A stretch of 64,000 bases of DNA from Macrotrachela quadricornifera (taxonomy: Eukaryota; Rotifera; Eurotatoria; Philodinida; Philodinidae), in the NCBI GenBank assembly GCA_022393335.1, contig JAJEKB010021317.1, positions 218,502-282,501 on the forward strand, given 5' to 3'. The notes beneath the pieces are model-generated. The model did no database searches. It was not told the origin of the DNA and saw only the letters and a list, made by a program, of their open reading frames with translations. Below, one piece after another: positions 11,269 through 21,789 of the stretch (position 1 is its first letter; every line of letters begins with the position of its first letter). The position numbers and the translations under genes are program-made.

Positions 11269-12236
11269 TTAACGCTTTCGCAACGTTGTGACCCACTGGT
11301 GGGCAATGCTATAGTTTAGCGAGAAACGGTGTAGAAAAGCATTTTCTGTTGCTTTTTTCTTAGCCAGGAAGTTAAACACAATGTGTCATCTGCTCTGCCC
11401 TGGATATGTTTTTTGAGGTTTTTATTCAATAGCATGATATTTCTTATTAGAACAATGAAGATAAAAGAATTAATTACAGACAGAACAACAGATTTTTATT
11501 TTTCTCTATTGTCGCATAACTATTTTCTTTTAATTGTGGTTTCTTTCCTTTCTCATAGGAGTCCAGAGTGTCTACGAAAATTGCACATAGATTCTTCCTT
11601 TTCTGCAAGCTTATGATCATCTAGTTCACACTTCGAATTACTTGTTGATTGTTGTTTCATACTAAATTTCACCATCTCGAATGGCATACTAACATATAAC
11701 AATCGCACAAGATTCAGAAAGCGATAGCATGGTCACATTGTTTGTGTTATAATTTTCCTTGTAAACCATGTAGGCGTTAACTATTGATATTATTTAATGG
11801 ATCGTCTGAGGCATGCATAGTATACTGATAACTAATCAAATATATTTACACCTTGTTTTTCTTCACTAGAGAATAGTCAATGATGAAAATAAGAAGAATA
11901 TATCTTCTAATTGCACCTCTAGGAAATGTAGATTATAATAGAAAGAATCAAAGATAATAATCCGAAAAGAAAATAAAATTTGATTGAGATTTTCTTTCTC
12001 GATATTGTTTCTAGTGTAAATACATTTGAGAGAAAGAGAAAAGCAAACTTGAGTAACTATTTAGTTCTATGTGGAACAATATCACTGTGTAATGATACAA
12101 ACAAAACAAAAAAAAGAAATAAATAGCTGTACAAACTGAAAAATCTAATAAGTCCACTTATCGAAAGTGAATAGACATGAAGATGAATATGTTGAAGTTA
12201 TTTGCTATGAAAATTGAATCATCTCGAAAGGGTTAA
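11269..12236. mobile_element. Deleted piggyBac-type element with TTAA ends
   Basis: A TTAA at 11269-11272 is followed by CGCTTTCGCAACGTTGTGAC. A TTAA at 12233-12236 is preceded by the complement of CCCTTTCGAGATGATTC. The left end continues as CCCACTGGTGGG and resembles, in complement, the right end of the piggyBac element at 21790-23478 over about 70 bp. I therefore read this as a related element in the opposite orientation. No transposase motifs survive inside, so it is a deletion derivative. Confidence 0.6.
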
Positions 12237-12463
12237 AGATATTTTTCTGGTAAATGTATATAATAGTAACATCTGGTGCCATTATATGACGCTTTATTTT
12301 CTTTTATAATATGCTCTTTATTTTGTGATTTTTCTCTTATATTCATGTGAAAATAATTTTTTTTTCTTCTCTTATAGAATAATAAAATGTCAAGTAATAT
12401 TTAAAATTTTTCGATTAATGTTATGGTGATAATATTTAATTTAAAGAAGATTGAAAATAAAAA

Positions 12464-14829
12464 ATGATCTTATCATATTTTCCATTTATATTTTCAATAA
12501 TATTTTTTCTAATATGTCTGTATATATCATCTCTTACTCAAATATTATCTGAAAAAAACTCACCATATTGGATACCTTCATTACCTGATATAGGTCATCG
12601 TTTATTTCCTTATTATGAATATTATAGAATAAATGATCATTATTTAACAACAGCATTTGTTACACTTATTATTCGTTATATATTTCAAATAAATCTAGGT
12701 TTAATTATATTTCGTCGATGTCTTTTTCTTCAAGGTATTCTTCTTCTAATAAGGAGTATATCAATAAGTGTAACATCATTAAGTGTTCCATTACCTAATT
12801 GTACTACAACAGCTATAGGTTCACCTCCAATTGAAGCATTTTATATTATGTTTTCAATTCATTATACATGTGGTGATATTCTTTTTTCTGGACATGCAGT
12901 TACATGTAAGACAATTAATAAAAAAATTTTTCGAAATTTTCAGCATCCACTGCAACTTATCAGGAAATATTTTTAAATGTGAAACTCAGGTTGATGATTT
13001 CTGAAGAAGTGCTCTATGAATTTCTTACGAAAATCCTCAGGAAGTCGACACAAGAAATTGATGACTGTATTCGACTATCGATTCTGACAGGTTTCAAACG
13101 GAATCTGCAGATAAATCCAGTCATCGGGTCCGTTTATCGGAAAACCACGGAACCGATCATTTCCGTGTCGAATTGTTCAACATGGAAATCACTTTTGGAT
13201 CGAAGCTATATTTGTTCAACAAGTCCTAATAAGCGATGAAAAAATCTAGAATGATTTGATTGTTCACACCTTCGTTCCTCAGATATTGAAATTTTACTAG
13301 ATTTTTTATGTCTATAAATCTATTCAAATTTCGATATCTGAAGAACGAAGGTGTGGACAATCAAATCATTCTAGACTTTTTCATTGTTTATTAGAACCTA
13401 TTGAATGGCTCTAGTTCCAGTCAACCAATATTGAGGGAATGTAGCGATGATTTTTTTGGAGGAGTGCCACGTTATTTTTGGTAACAAATAAGAGAAAAAA
13501 TTTTTGATTCTATGAGCAAAAAAAGAAATCTTCAAAGATTGAAAAGATTTTCCATCCTCGACTAGGATAAATTTCATCTGCACTGAAACACTGATAGAAT
13601 TGACAAAATTCTAAATGAATAAATAAATTTTAGAAAATTAAGTCCTGTCAGTTCTCTCAAAATTTTTGTTTATCTTATTATATTTTCTCAAATAGATCTA
13701 AACGAAATATTGAAGAATATATAAATATCTTAGAGAAAATCTTAAGTTCAGTGTATCACCATATATTGGGAAAAGCTCAATAGGATAGTCTAAATTTCTA
13801 GCGTTTTGTGTATCAACTATCCATTGACTGTTTTCTTTTGCACACATGCATCCATACCAAATATATGAGATCATTATTTTGTTTATACTAATCAAGTCCG
13901 ATCACATGCCGAAATTTGTTCTGCTTGAGTTTTCAGAATTAGAAATATTAAATAAAATAAAATCTTGAAAAAGTCGTAAATTATTTAAGAGAAAGAAAAA
14001 TGAAAAAAGTCAAAGATTAGGTTGTGCAATAGTAATCAATTGAATATTTGATCATTGCCGTTCTAGTTCCCATATATTGAAGACTTTTTCGAAGGATATC
14101 CATGCGAGTATCTAATACGTACCTGAAAGTACTTTAATATCCAAAAGTTCGTCAGATATGTTAGTAGCAGGGGACTTTTTCAGGTACTCTTAGCTTAATA
14201 TATTGACTAGGGTAAAAATTTGCGTCTATTTCCTGCAGGTTTGATACACATTTTAATTAATCGATGAATCTCTCAACAATATTGTTTTTGAAATATTAAT
14301 CTATCATAATTTTTTTTCTCTGTTAGTAACATTATGTGCTCTTGCTTGGACAACATATTCAAAAGGAGAAGAATATTATCCAATACGTTGGTTGTGGAAT
14401 CGATTAATAAAGTATAATAATAATAATAATGAAATAAAGAATAGTAAATCTCGATGGTTTTATCCAAAATTAAATTCATCTGGTGAACCATTATCATTAT
14501 ATATAACAACATTATTTATTTGGATATACACAATAATTGGTTATATATTATTAATTGCAACACGATTTCATTATACAGTTGATGTTTTTCTTGCTTATAT
14601 TATATCAAAATTAACATGGAAAATATATCATTATTATATAAAAAATTTAGATGACCAACAATATATAATTGTAAATAAATTTCTTATTTGGTTTGAAGGA
14701 TATGAACAAATATCGGATGAAAATTCTATTAGTATACTTATTCAATCATCAAATTTAGATAAAGAACAAAATGAACATATAGAAAATCTAGGCAATATTA
14801 TTTATCCAAGTGATTTGACTTTTATTTAA
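12464..14829 (+). CDS. Sphingomyelin-synthase-like phosphotransferase, two exons
   Basis: Exons 12464-12905 and 14327-14829 join across a GT-AG intron (GTAAG donor, polypyrimidine TGTTAG acceptor). They restore the frame exactly as GHAVTLTLCALAW and give 314 residues. The family moves a phosphocholine-type headgroup from a phospholipid to ceramide in Golgi or plasma membrane. Seen in the protein: a hydrophobic N-terminus (1-25), LPDIGHRLFPY (40-50), FRRCLFLQG..LLRSISISVT (83-104), CGDILFSGHAV (136-146) and RFHYTVDVFLAY (227-238). The catalytic triad of the family is present as H144, H229 and D233. A low-complexity Asn run (about 178-184) and an acidic C-terminal tail follow. The SAM domain of human SMS1 is absent. 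Exact substrate (sphingomyelin or ethanolamine analogue) cannot be told. The 1.42 kb intron is far longer than others here and contains a hairpin. Confidence 0.85.
13223..13397. repeat. Foldback hairpin inside the sphingomyelin-synthase-like intron
   Basis: The left arm starting near 13223 (AAAATCTAGAATGATTTGAT) is mirrored by the right arm ending near 13397, with about 35 bp between. It probably marks the insertion that lengthened the intron. Confidence 0.78.
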
Positions 14830-15959
14830 CAAATTTTTATTAATATTAAAGGAAGCAGGATGAATAGACGCATTTTGTCATCACAGTTTTTAATTGTTTT
14901 TATAAAAATAGAAAAATATATTACAAGATATAGCGTATAAAACCTTGAAAATTTCCAAAAGATTGCTTACTTTATAGTTGTATTTTTTTGTTTTCAAAAT
15001 GAAGAAAATTTTGATCGTACAAAAATGAGACTTGGTTTCCCTACGGAACGGACTTATCTTTTCTTTATAATTATCCTCTGTAAATTTTCAAGGTTTTTCA
15101 CAATGCATCTTGTGATATACTTTTCTATTTTATAAAATGGAAAGTTTGAAATACAAAATGTGATGATTTATGATACTCTACCCGATATTTGTCTTTTAAA
15201 TTTTATAAAAAATAAAAGATAAATTTTTATTCTAATTTATTTATTTTATTTGGCAAAATCAGTCTTTTAGAGTATACATACACGGAATCTTGAATCTTGT
15301 ACAAGAGATAAAAGATACATATTTATGGGACACAAAATAATATAAGTTCAAGTAGGACGAGGAATTTAATCGAAATGTTGACAAGGAAGTATATGATCAC
15401 ATTTATAAGCTCTTAGTTCTTTAAATGACTTTGTCGTATACATTAAGACACTAAGGTATATGTAGATCAATAATTAACGTGTCAGGATAATCACAAGTAC
15501 TGTGGTTTGAAGCGATTCATTAGGTCCCTTAATTGTAGAATGACTTCTACAATTTAAGTTTCTATTTCCTAAATCGAAGTAACTGAGATGATGTAGTTGT
15601 ATCCTTCTGTTTGCTTTAATGTGCATCACTATGATATTTCAATCGATCTTGATTTTCTTCTCCTTCTTTTTCCTCTTCATTAATCTTTGGTTTTCTCTGA
15701 CACTGCTGATTTGTTAGTTACAGATATCTTCTTTGCATTACTTACATAAATATCCTTTGGTTTTTCTCATTTCCATGGCGCATAGCTTCGTTATTATTTA
15801 TTTAATGCGAAGAGAGAAAAAGAAGATTAAATAAGATATTTCTTTTCTTAGCTATAGTGACTGTAGAATTGGGTAACATATACTTGTTTTGTTTCTGTCA
15901 AAAAATAATAACAAAAAGGAATTAGGCTTTTCCCGTCCTAAAATTTGATTGGCCATCGT
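14830..15959. other. AT-rich intergenic stretch
   Basis: Downstream of the sphingomyelin-synthase-like gene. No gene, hairpin or tandem array recognised. Confidence 0.5.
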
Positions 15960-16090
15960 TCGGAAAGAGACGAAATCTCATTGACTGTCTTTGAAGAGGT
16001 GCTGAAATCTGATGAGCTGCTTTTGAGCGACTGCTAAAACTTGACTGAATACTATTTTAGTGCTGCTAGAATCTGATTGGTTAAATGCGC
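15960..16090. repeat. Short minisatellite, unit 32 bp
   Basis: Three full units and part of a fourth, each beginning near GAAATCTGATTGACTG and ending GGTGCT, GACTGCT or GTGCTGCT. Each full copy is 32 bp. Confidence 0.6.
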
Positions 16091-16740
16091 CTCTACGCAC
16101 AGTCAATTTCGGGATTTAAAGTCTGGCTACAGTCAACAGAATAGCACACATTGAACAAGCAGGCGGATATCATTTTTCTGTTTTTATTTTAGTTTTATAA
16201 GAATTATAGCGACTCAAAATTGCGATTAATACCTCATCTGGAAGATCTTTTCATGCGATAGATAATCTGTTATTCCAGTTTTTTTCAGAGCATTTATCAA
16301 ATAAGCCTATCCAAAAAATCCTAAGTTTTGACATGTCCATCTGCTATGAGAAAGTTCTCCACTGTGTAGCAGTTAAGGATTCAGAATACATCCATAGTTT
16401 ACCACGTCAGGATTTAACCGTGCCCCCATAGTATCGCAGTTGAGGATCTAAGGATACCCTCATTGTGTAGTACTTCAGGACCCAATGTACTACCTTAGTA
16501 TAGGAGTTGAGTTATCCCGTTCTCTGCTATTGATCTGACGAAACCACATGTTGTTCGTGGCGCATCCTAGAGCGCTCTTGAAAACTTTATATTCGCGCGA
16601 GCAACATCATGTTTCATGCGGACAATAGTAAAAAAATTCTCGACCCAAAAATCTCTTTCCAGTAGTGGCACTCTATTGGCAAACACACAAACACGCAGTC
16701 AATTTCTGGATTAAGACCTTGACCGCAGGTAAGTGAATAT
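16091..16740. repeat. Second copy of the compound repeat with about 34 bp tandem units
   Basis: Contains complements of the GACTGTAGTCAGAATC motif near 16096 and 16700. Between them, at about 16370-16515, are degenerate units of the CCATAGTATCGCAGTTGAGG type. The arrangement repeats that of 8160-9285. Confidence 0.6.
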
Positions 16741-17580
16741 TGCAAAGAATATCATTTATGATTTATCTATCAAATTCGTAATTATTTATTTGTTGTACGG
16801 AGTGATGTAAAAGTCTTGGTACAAATATCGAGCTAGATTGTGAACTTGCACAAGATGTTATAAAGCTGATTCTTTTAGAATCACATAGTACAAAATCTGC
16901 AGATTAAAAATGGATACTTCAAAAAAAATGTGTGAGTTGATTAACGATCAATTTTCCAGTTTTGAAAAAGCGTAAAAAATGCCTTGTAATCGATTAAAAA
17001 ATTAATGCATTCTCTGCGATTTTAGATTCATAAGCATTTTTTCATGAAATGTCTAATTCGCATTCGAATATAAATGGTCCTTCAACTTCCACCAATCATT
17101 TCGAAAATAAATTTAAAAAAATCTCTCATATCTATACATCTAGAAAGGAAAAGATTAAATTTTCCTCATTTATAAATTTTTATAAATTCATAATTGAGAT
17201 TAGGCATCCGTGTAAATATACGATATTTTATTAGTTTTGTGTCGTTTGCTGTATTTATGCAATACATCCAATTTTTTTTTATTTGAGCACAGTTGGATAG
17301 AGCATCAGCTCTTCTATCAAATCATATAATTTGTTTGTTAGTTTCTCTGGCTGTAGCCCAAAATTTTGATGAATCTCAAACAAGTATGAAAAAAAAATTT
17401 TTAGGGTTATTGTCGTGATTATTAATAGTTTTATTTTTCATATACAGACTGCTTGTATCATGCTTAATAGTATTCGCGATAACACGTGCGCATCATATAT
17501 CGAGCGGTTTTTTTTCTTCTCTCTCAATGACAGTTATAACCTTCCTCTTTAGTTCATTTCGTTTAAATTAATTTCAAGCC
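16741..17580. other. AT-rich spacer with a weak tRNA-like 5' half near 17287
   Basis: GAGCACAGTTGGATAGAGC followed by ATCAGCTCTTCTATC resembles a tRNA D arm and anticodon stem. No T arm or acceptor stem follows, so it is at most a relic. Confidence 0.3.
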
Positions 17581-17581
17581 A

Positions 17582-17809
17582 ATGTCACATAAGAAAATTT
17601 TCGACATTGTCGAAGGACATATTTTGCAACTATTACGTCAAGGATATTCTCAGCCTCGAATTGTGAACATTTTGAAACTTGATGGTATACATGTATCTCA
17701 ACTTACTGTGTCAGAGGTCAAACGAAAGATCGGCCGTCAAAGAAATTCTGAATCTAAAATTAAAATTTTTCGGAAAAACCATCACAAACACCATATACAA
17801 ACAGATTAG
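17582..17809 (+). pseudogene. Helix-turn-helix fragment of a Tc1/mariner-type transposase
   Basis: A 75-codon frame whose centre, ILQLLRQGYSQPRIVNILK followed by IHVSQLTVSEVKRK, has the spacing of the N-terminal DNA-binding helix-turn-helix of Tc1/mariner transposases. The expected linker and DDE core do not follow. A truncated transposon piece is the best reading. A small independent DNA-binding protein is possible but has no support beyond an intact ATG-to-stop frame. Confidence 0.5.
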
Positions 17810-19153
17810 ATTTATTAATTAAATTCATTATTTTAATTTCAACTTTTTCCATTTTATATTTAGGATATCGTCATATTCATTTGAGAACGAAAAATAATAA
17901 TCCAACTTATTCGACTTTATTTATACATGTTGACATTCAACATATTTAACATATATACGTATAGAATTTCCTCATATTCTTTTGTTTGGTATATTTAACA
18001 TACTAACGTAGGGATGTATTTATTTGTTTTTTGTCCATATTACTAATATTTTTTGCAATTTTAGAATTCTACTAGTATGAAATAAATAAATATAACAATT
18101 AGTGGCAATAGAATTTCCGAAAAATTTTCAGTCAAAAAATATATTTTACATAGCAAGTTTAATAATAAAAAAGAAAAAAAGTGAGTGTAAGTTTTAAGTC
18201 AAGGTTTTTTTGGGCTCTTTCTTATAGACAGATGCTATTACAGTCAAGTTCCATTAGAAACGCCTTCCATTGCAAACAACTCACCAATATAACAAACACG
18301 ACATAATAAATGATTACTATATTCTATGATCGTTCTCTTGGACCTCAAGCTTCGCTGCATATATACATCTATCAATGTACAATAATAACATTATAAAAAG
18401 TTTCAGATAAGACAACTCTTACCTCATATGAATATGTTCATTCCACACTTCAGCCCGAAGGGGCTGCACTGATAAGTTTTTTTATAAAACAAACGAAATA
18501 TCGTTATTTTATAGAATTTAACAGTTGCGCCTAAAAAAACCATATCTTGACAACATTGATGGATCTAACAGTACGGCGACCGTCACTCTCTTGTGGAATA
18601 TTGTTCACAACAGAAACAAAGAACGAAAGGCTTTTCTGCCTTGAATAAGTGATGAAATGCATTTTATGACCATGACCGGTACCTCCGGCAAAAACTGCCA
18701 TCTTCTTCTTCATTTTCTGAATCCTTCACAATTTAAAACCCAAACGAGGATTCGGTAAACATAGATTTAATTAGTGAAGCAGGCTGTTTTATAACTGGAA
18801 AATAAAAACTATGCACATTTCCTTTTATCCTAATCCAGATAATTTTTCTTGGATAATCTTAGAATTTATTCAGTAGACCACTGTTGACAAATTAGTCAAA
18901 GGATGCAATGCTCTCATTATAAATATTCATCGCGACGGTATTCAAAAAAAGAAATTTTTTTTTTCTCTTTTCTTTTCTTTTCGTTCTCTTGTCAACATGC
19001 CGCTAACGATGACATCATTTATTACTTTCGCAATTCAATGTTTGCAAGAAAAAGGAAAAGAAAAACAAAATCTTTGTTTTTATTATGTAAAAATTACATT
19101 CATAAGACTTTTGTATTAAAAATAATCATTTTATTTGGCAAATTAATTTCAAT
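17810..19153. other. AT-rich intergenic stretch upstream of an F-box gene
   Basis: No ordered element found. The F-box gene promoter presumably lies at the right end, but no motif stands out. Confidence 0.45.
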
Positions 19154-20956
19154 ATGTCCATAATAAACAATGAATCATTAACATGGCTTGATCATTTTCC
19201 TACTGAAATTATTTTTTTTATATCTGACTATTTATCTTCAAATGATATTATTTATACATTTTTTAATTTTAATCAACGTTTTAATAATATGATATTACAA
19301 AATTATGAAGATTTAAATTCTTTAGAATTACCAACAACAAATTTCGATTTTTGGAAAAATATTCTTTCAATTATAGGTTCACAAATAGAATCTTTAAATA
19401 TTACTACAATTAATTTATCAATTTCATTAAAATATTTTCCAAATTTAAAATCAATAATTATTTATTCACCATTTGATTTATCACATGAAGAATTAAAATT
19501 AATTCTTGAACATAAACAGTTTAAACATTTATATTCATTAAAAATAAAACAAAATAAAATTTTTTCAGAATTATTATTTAATAATTGTTTAAATAATCAA
19601 GATTATATACTTGAAAAAATATTTAATACTGATAATTTATTAGAATCATTTCATTATCCATTAACAACATCATTATTTGAAGATATTAATATAAAACAAT
19701 TTAAAATAAATTTTAATTTAAATTCATTAACATTAAATTTAACTCGATTTGATGATATATTCATATTTATTAAATATGTACCAAATATAGAATATTTAAA
19801 TATTCAATGTCAACCACCTTATTTTTATCGAAATATAAAAAATAATATAAAAAATAAATTAAAAGAATTTTATTTAACATTAAATGGAGAAAATAATAGA
19901 CAAATTAATTGGAATCAATTAATTACTGGCATCAGACAATTTTCATTATCATTAATTTGTTTATCACTTAATTTAATTAATATTGAAATAAAAGATATAG
20001 ATCGATTTCCATTTAATAATATTGAACTTAAATTATTTTTAGAATCAATGTTTGAACTTAAACAATTTTATTTATATGCAAAATTAAATGAATATTCATT
20101 TAATACTGATCAAATTCTATCAAAATTTAATGAAGAATTTTGGTTTAATAATAATATTTCATTTGGAATGCATAGAAATTATTTTTATACATTACCATTT
20201 CATTTTGATTATATTCATGAATTTTATGAAGGTTTTAATGGTGTTAAAACAAATAATCAAGAAATTTTAAATATAAATTCTCGAATATGGTTTAATGTTA
20301 AAACAATTGATTTATCTTTACAATCGATTTATGATTTAAATTTTTTAAAAGAACTTAAAATAAAAATGTCAAAATTAAATAAAATTAACTGTAATGGTTA
20401 TTATAATTCTATTTCAAATGAAAGAAAAACTTTTCATAATGAAAAAATAACATTAGATAATATTACAACTGTTCATTTAACACATTATTCAATTGGAGAT
20501 GATAAAGATTTATTAATATCTTTATTACCAAATTTAAAAAATTAATTTTTATCTTCGGGAAAATTACCTTTAACTAAAACTCAATTAGCTGATATATTAA
20601 ATAAAAATATTGAACAATTATATATTGATATGACAAGTGAACTTGAACAATTAATTGAAATAAATGAAAATTATTTTTGGAATGTTAAATATATTTATTT
20701 TCGTTGTCTTTCATCTTATATATCAACACCTAAATGGTATGCTGATATTATTATTAAAATATTAAATAGATCAAAAAATTTAAAAATATTAATTATTTAT
20801 ATACCAGAAATAACAGGAGATAATGCACATTCAGGAAATGAAACAAGATTAAGAGAATTTATGGGATATTTTGATATTTATGAAATTAATGAAAATTTTC
20901 GATTAAAATATTTTAAAGGATATTGTTTATTTTCAAGAATTATATCTGATACATAA
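19154..20956 (+). CDS. F-box / leucine-rich-type protein, interrupted by one in-frame stop
   Basis: F-box proteins link substrates to SCF ubiquitin ligases through Skp1. The F-box is at residues 12-50 (LDHFPTEIIFFISDYL with a downstream FNFNQRF). The rest is a long region of Leu/Ile-rich strands with the irregular repeat feel of LRR F-box proteins (NLKSIIIYSPFDLS, NIEYLNIQC, LKQFYLY). The frame from ATG 19154 stops at TAA 20543-20545 after 463 residues. It then stays open, in the same frame, for 136 more codons of the same style to 20956, including YFWNVKYIYFRCLS. Total design length is therefore about 600. The stop sits in a T/A run (AAAAAATTAATTTTT), where a compensated homopolymer error could create it. 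A truncated but functional protein, a new pseudogene and an assembly error are all possible. Codon use is extremely AT-rich. Confidence 0.72.
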
Positions 20957-21261
20957 AGTTTCGTATTTATCGTTTCATTATATGACAATAGAGCTGATAT
21001 TAAAACGAACAGAATATATTCAAAATGTTTGTTATCAACATGATCTGATCATTTACCTATGGGTATTACTAATTTATGCTAACACCACAAACACTCAACT
21101 TTGTAAAAACACATATAGGTTATCTTCACTAACACTCACACCTAGGAGAGTTATGTGCACAAACATTCACTTTGTCCAACTCCTAGAAAAAATAAACTGT
21201 CAAGAAAAACCAAAAAATGACCCCCTTCAAGACTAACACCCAGAATTTCTCTTATACATTG
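20957..21261. other. Spacer after the F-box gene
   Basis: Contains repeated CACAAACACTCAC-like words near 21085-21180 but no defined array or gene. Confidence 0.4.
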
Positions 21262-21440
21262 AAAAAAAAAAGATCTTCCTCTCGATACGCGAGGAGATCC
21301 TTTTTTAATTTCTGAAAAAGAAGGTTTCTCACGAAACTTCTACTAGGTCCATATCAGCAATGGTTTCGTACAATACCTTCGAGAAAGTTGTGGAAAAAAG
21401 GTTTCGTTACGAAGGTTTCGCATAACATCTTCTAAGCTAC
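21262..21440. repeat. Stem-loop followed by GGTTTCGTACGAA-type repeats (copy 1)
   Basis: A hairpin AAAGATCTTCCTCTCG / CGAGGAGATCCTTTTTT at 21268-21307 is followed by variants of AAAGAAGGTTTCTCACGAAA and AAAAAGGTTTCGTTACGAAG. The same hairpin-then-repeat design occurs at 62110-62455. Confidence 0.65.
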
Positions 21441-21789
21441 ATTTATCTAATGAGGAATGATCGCCAACTGACAAATCGCTTTTGGACTCGGATTCTGTGC
21501 ATTAGGTAGACCGCAGTGAGTTGTGAAGAACTTCAAAAGAATAAGTGCTGTTAGGCTTTCTATCCAGAGTTATAGGGAATTTAGTGAAATTTAAGCCCCT
21601 ACCTTGGTATATACCAATAAATCGAATGGAGGTATTTTGACCTGAGATTTTGCCCACATATACGTCTATTTATGAGTATCATGCCCCGAAAATTTCAGCT
21701 CAAAAAAATGTTTTCTTCCCGAGATATTGAAGTCCCAAAAATCATTCATATCCCACGAAAAATGGTAGAATTTTCTGTTTTTTGGCACT
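21441..21789. other. Flank to the left of the piggyBac element
   Basis: No coding motif found. In particular the MULE transposase that ends at the right side of the piggyBac element does not visibly resume here. Confidence 0.4.

Noticed and set aside
12979..13239. 86-codon open frame inside the sphingomyelin-synthase-like intron
   Set aside because: No motif, and the flanking exons splice around it in perfect phase.
17283..17340. Functional tRNA gene
   Set aside because: Only a D-arm and anticodon-stem-like part is present; no T arm, B box or acceptor pairing follows.
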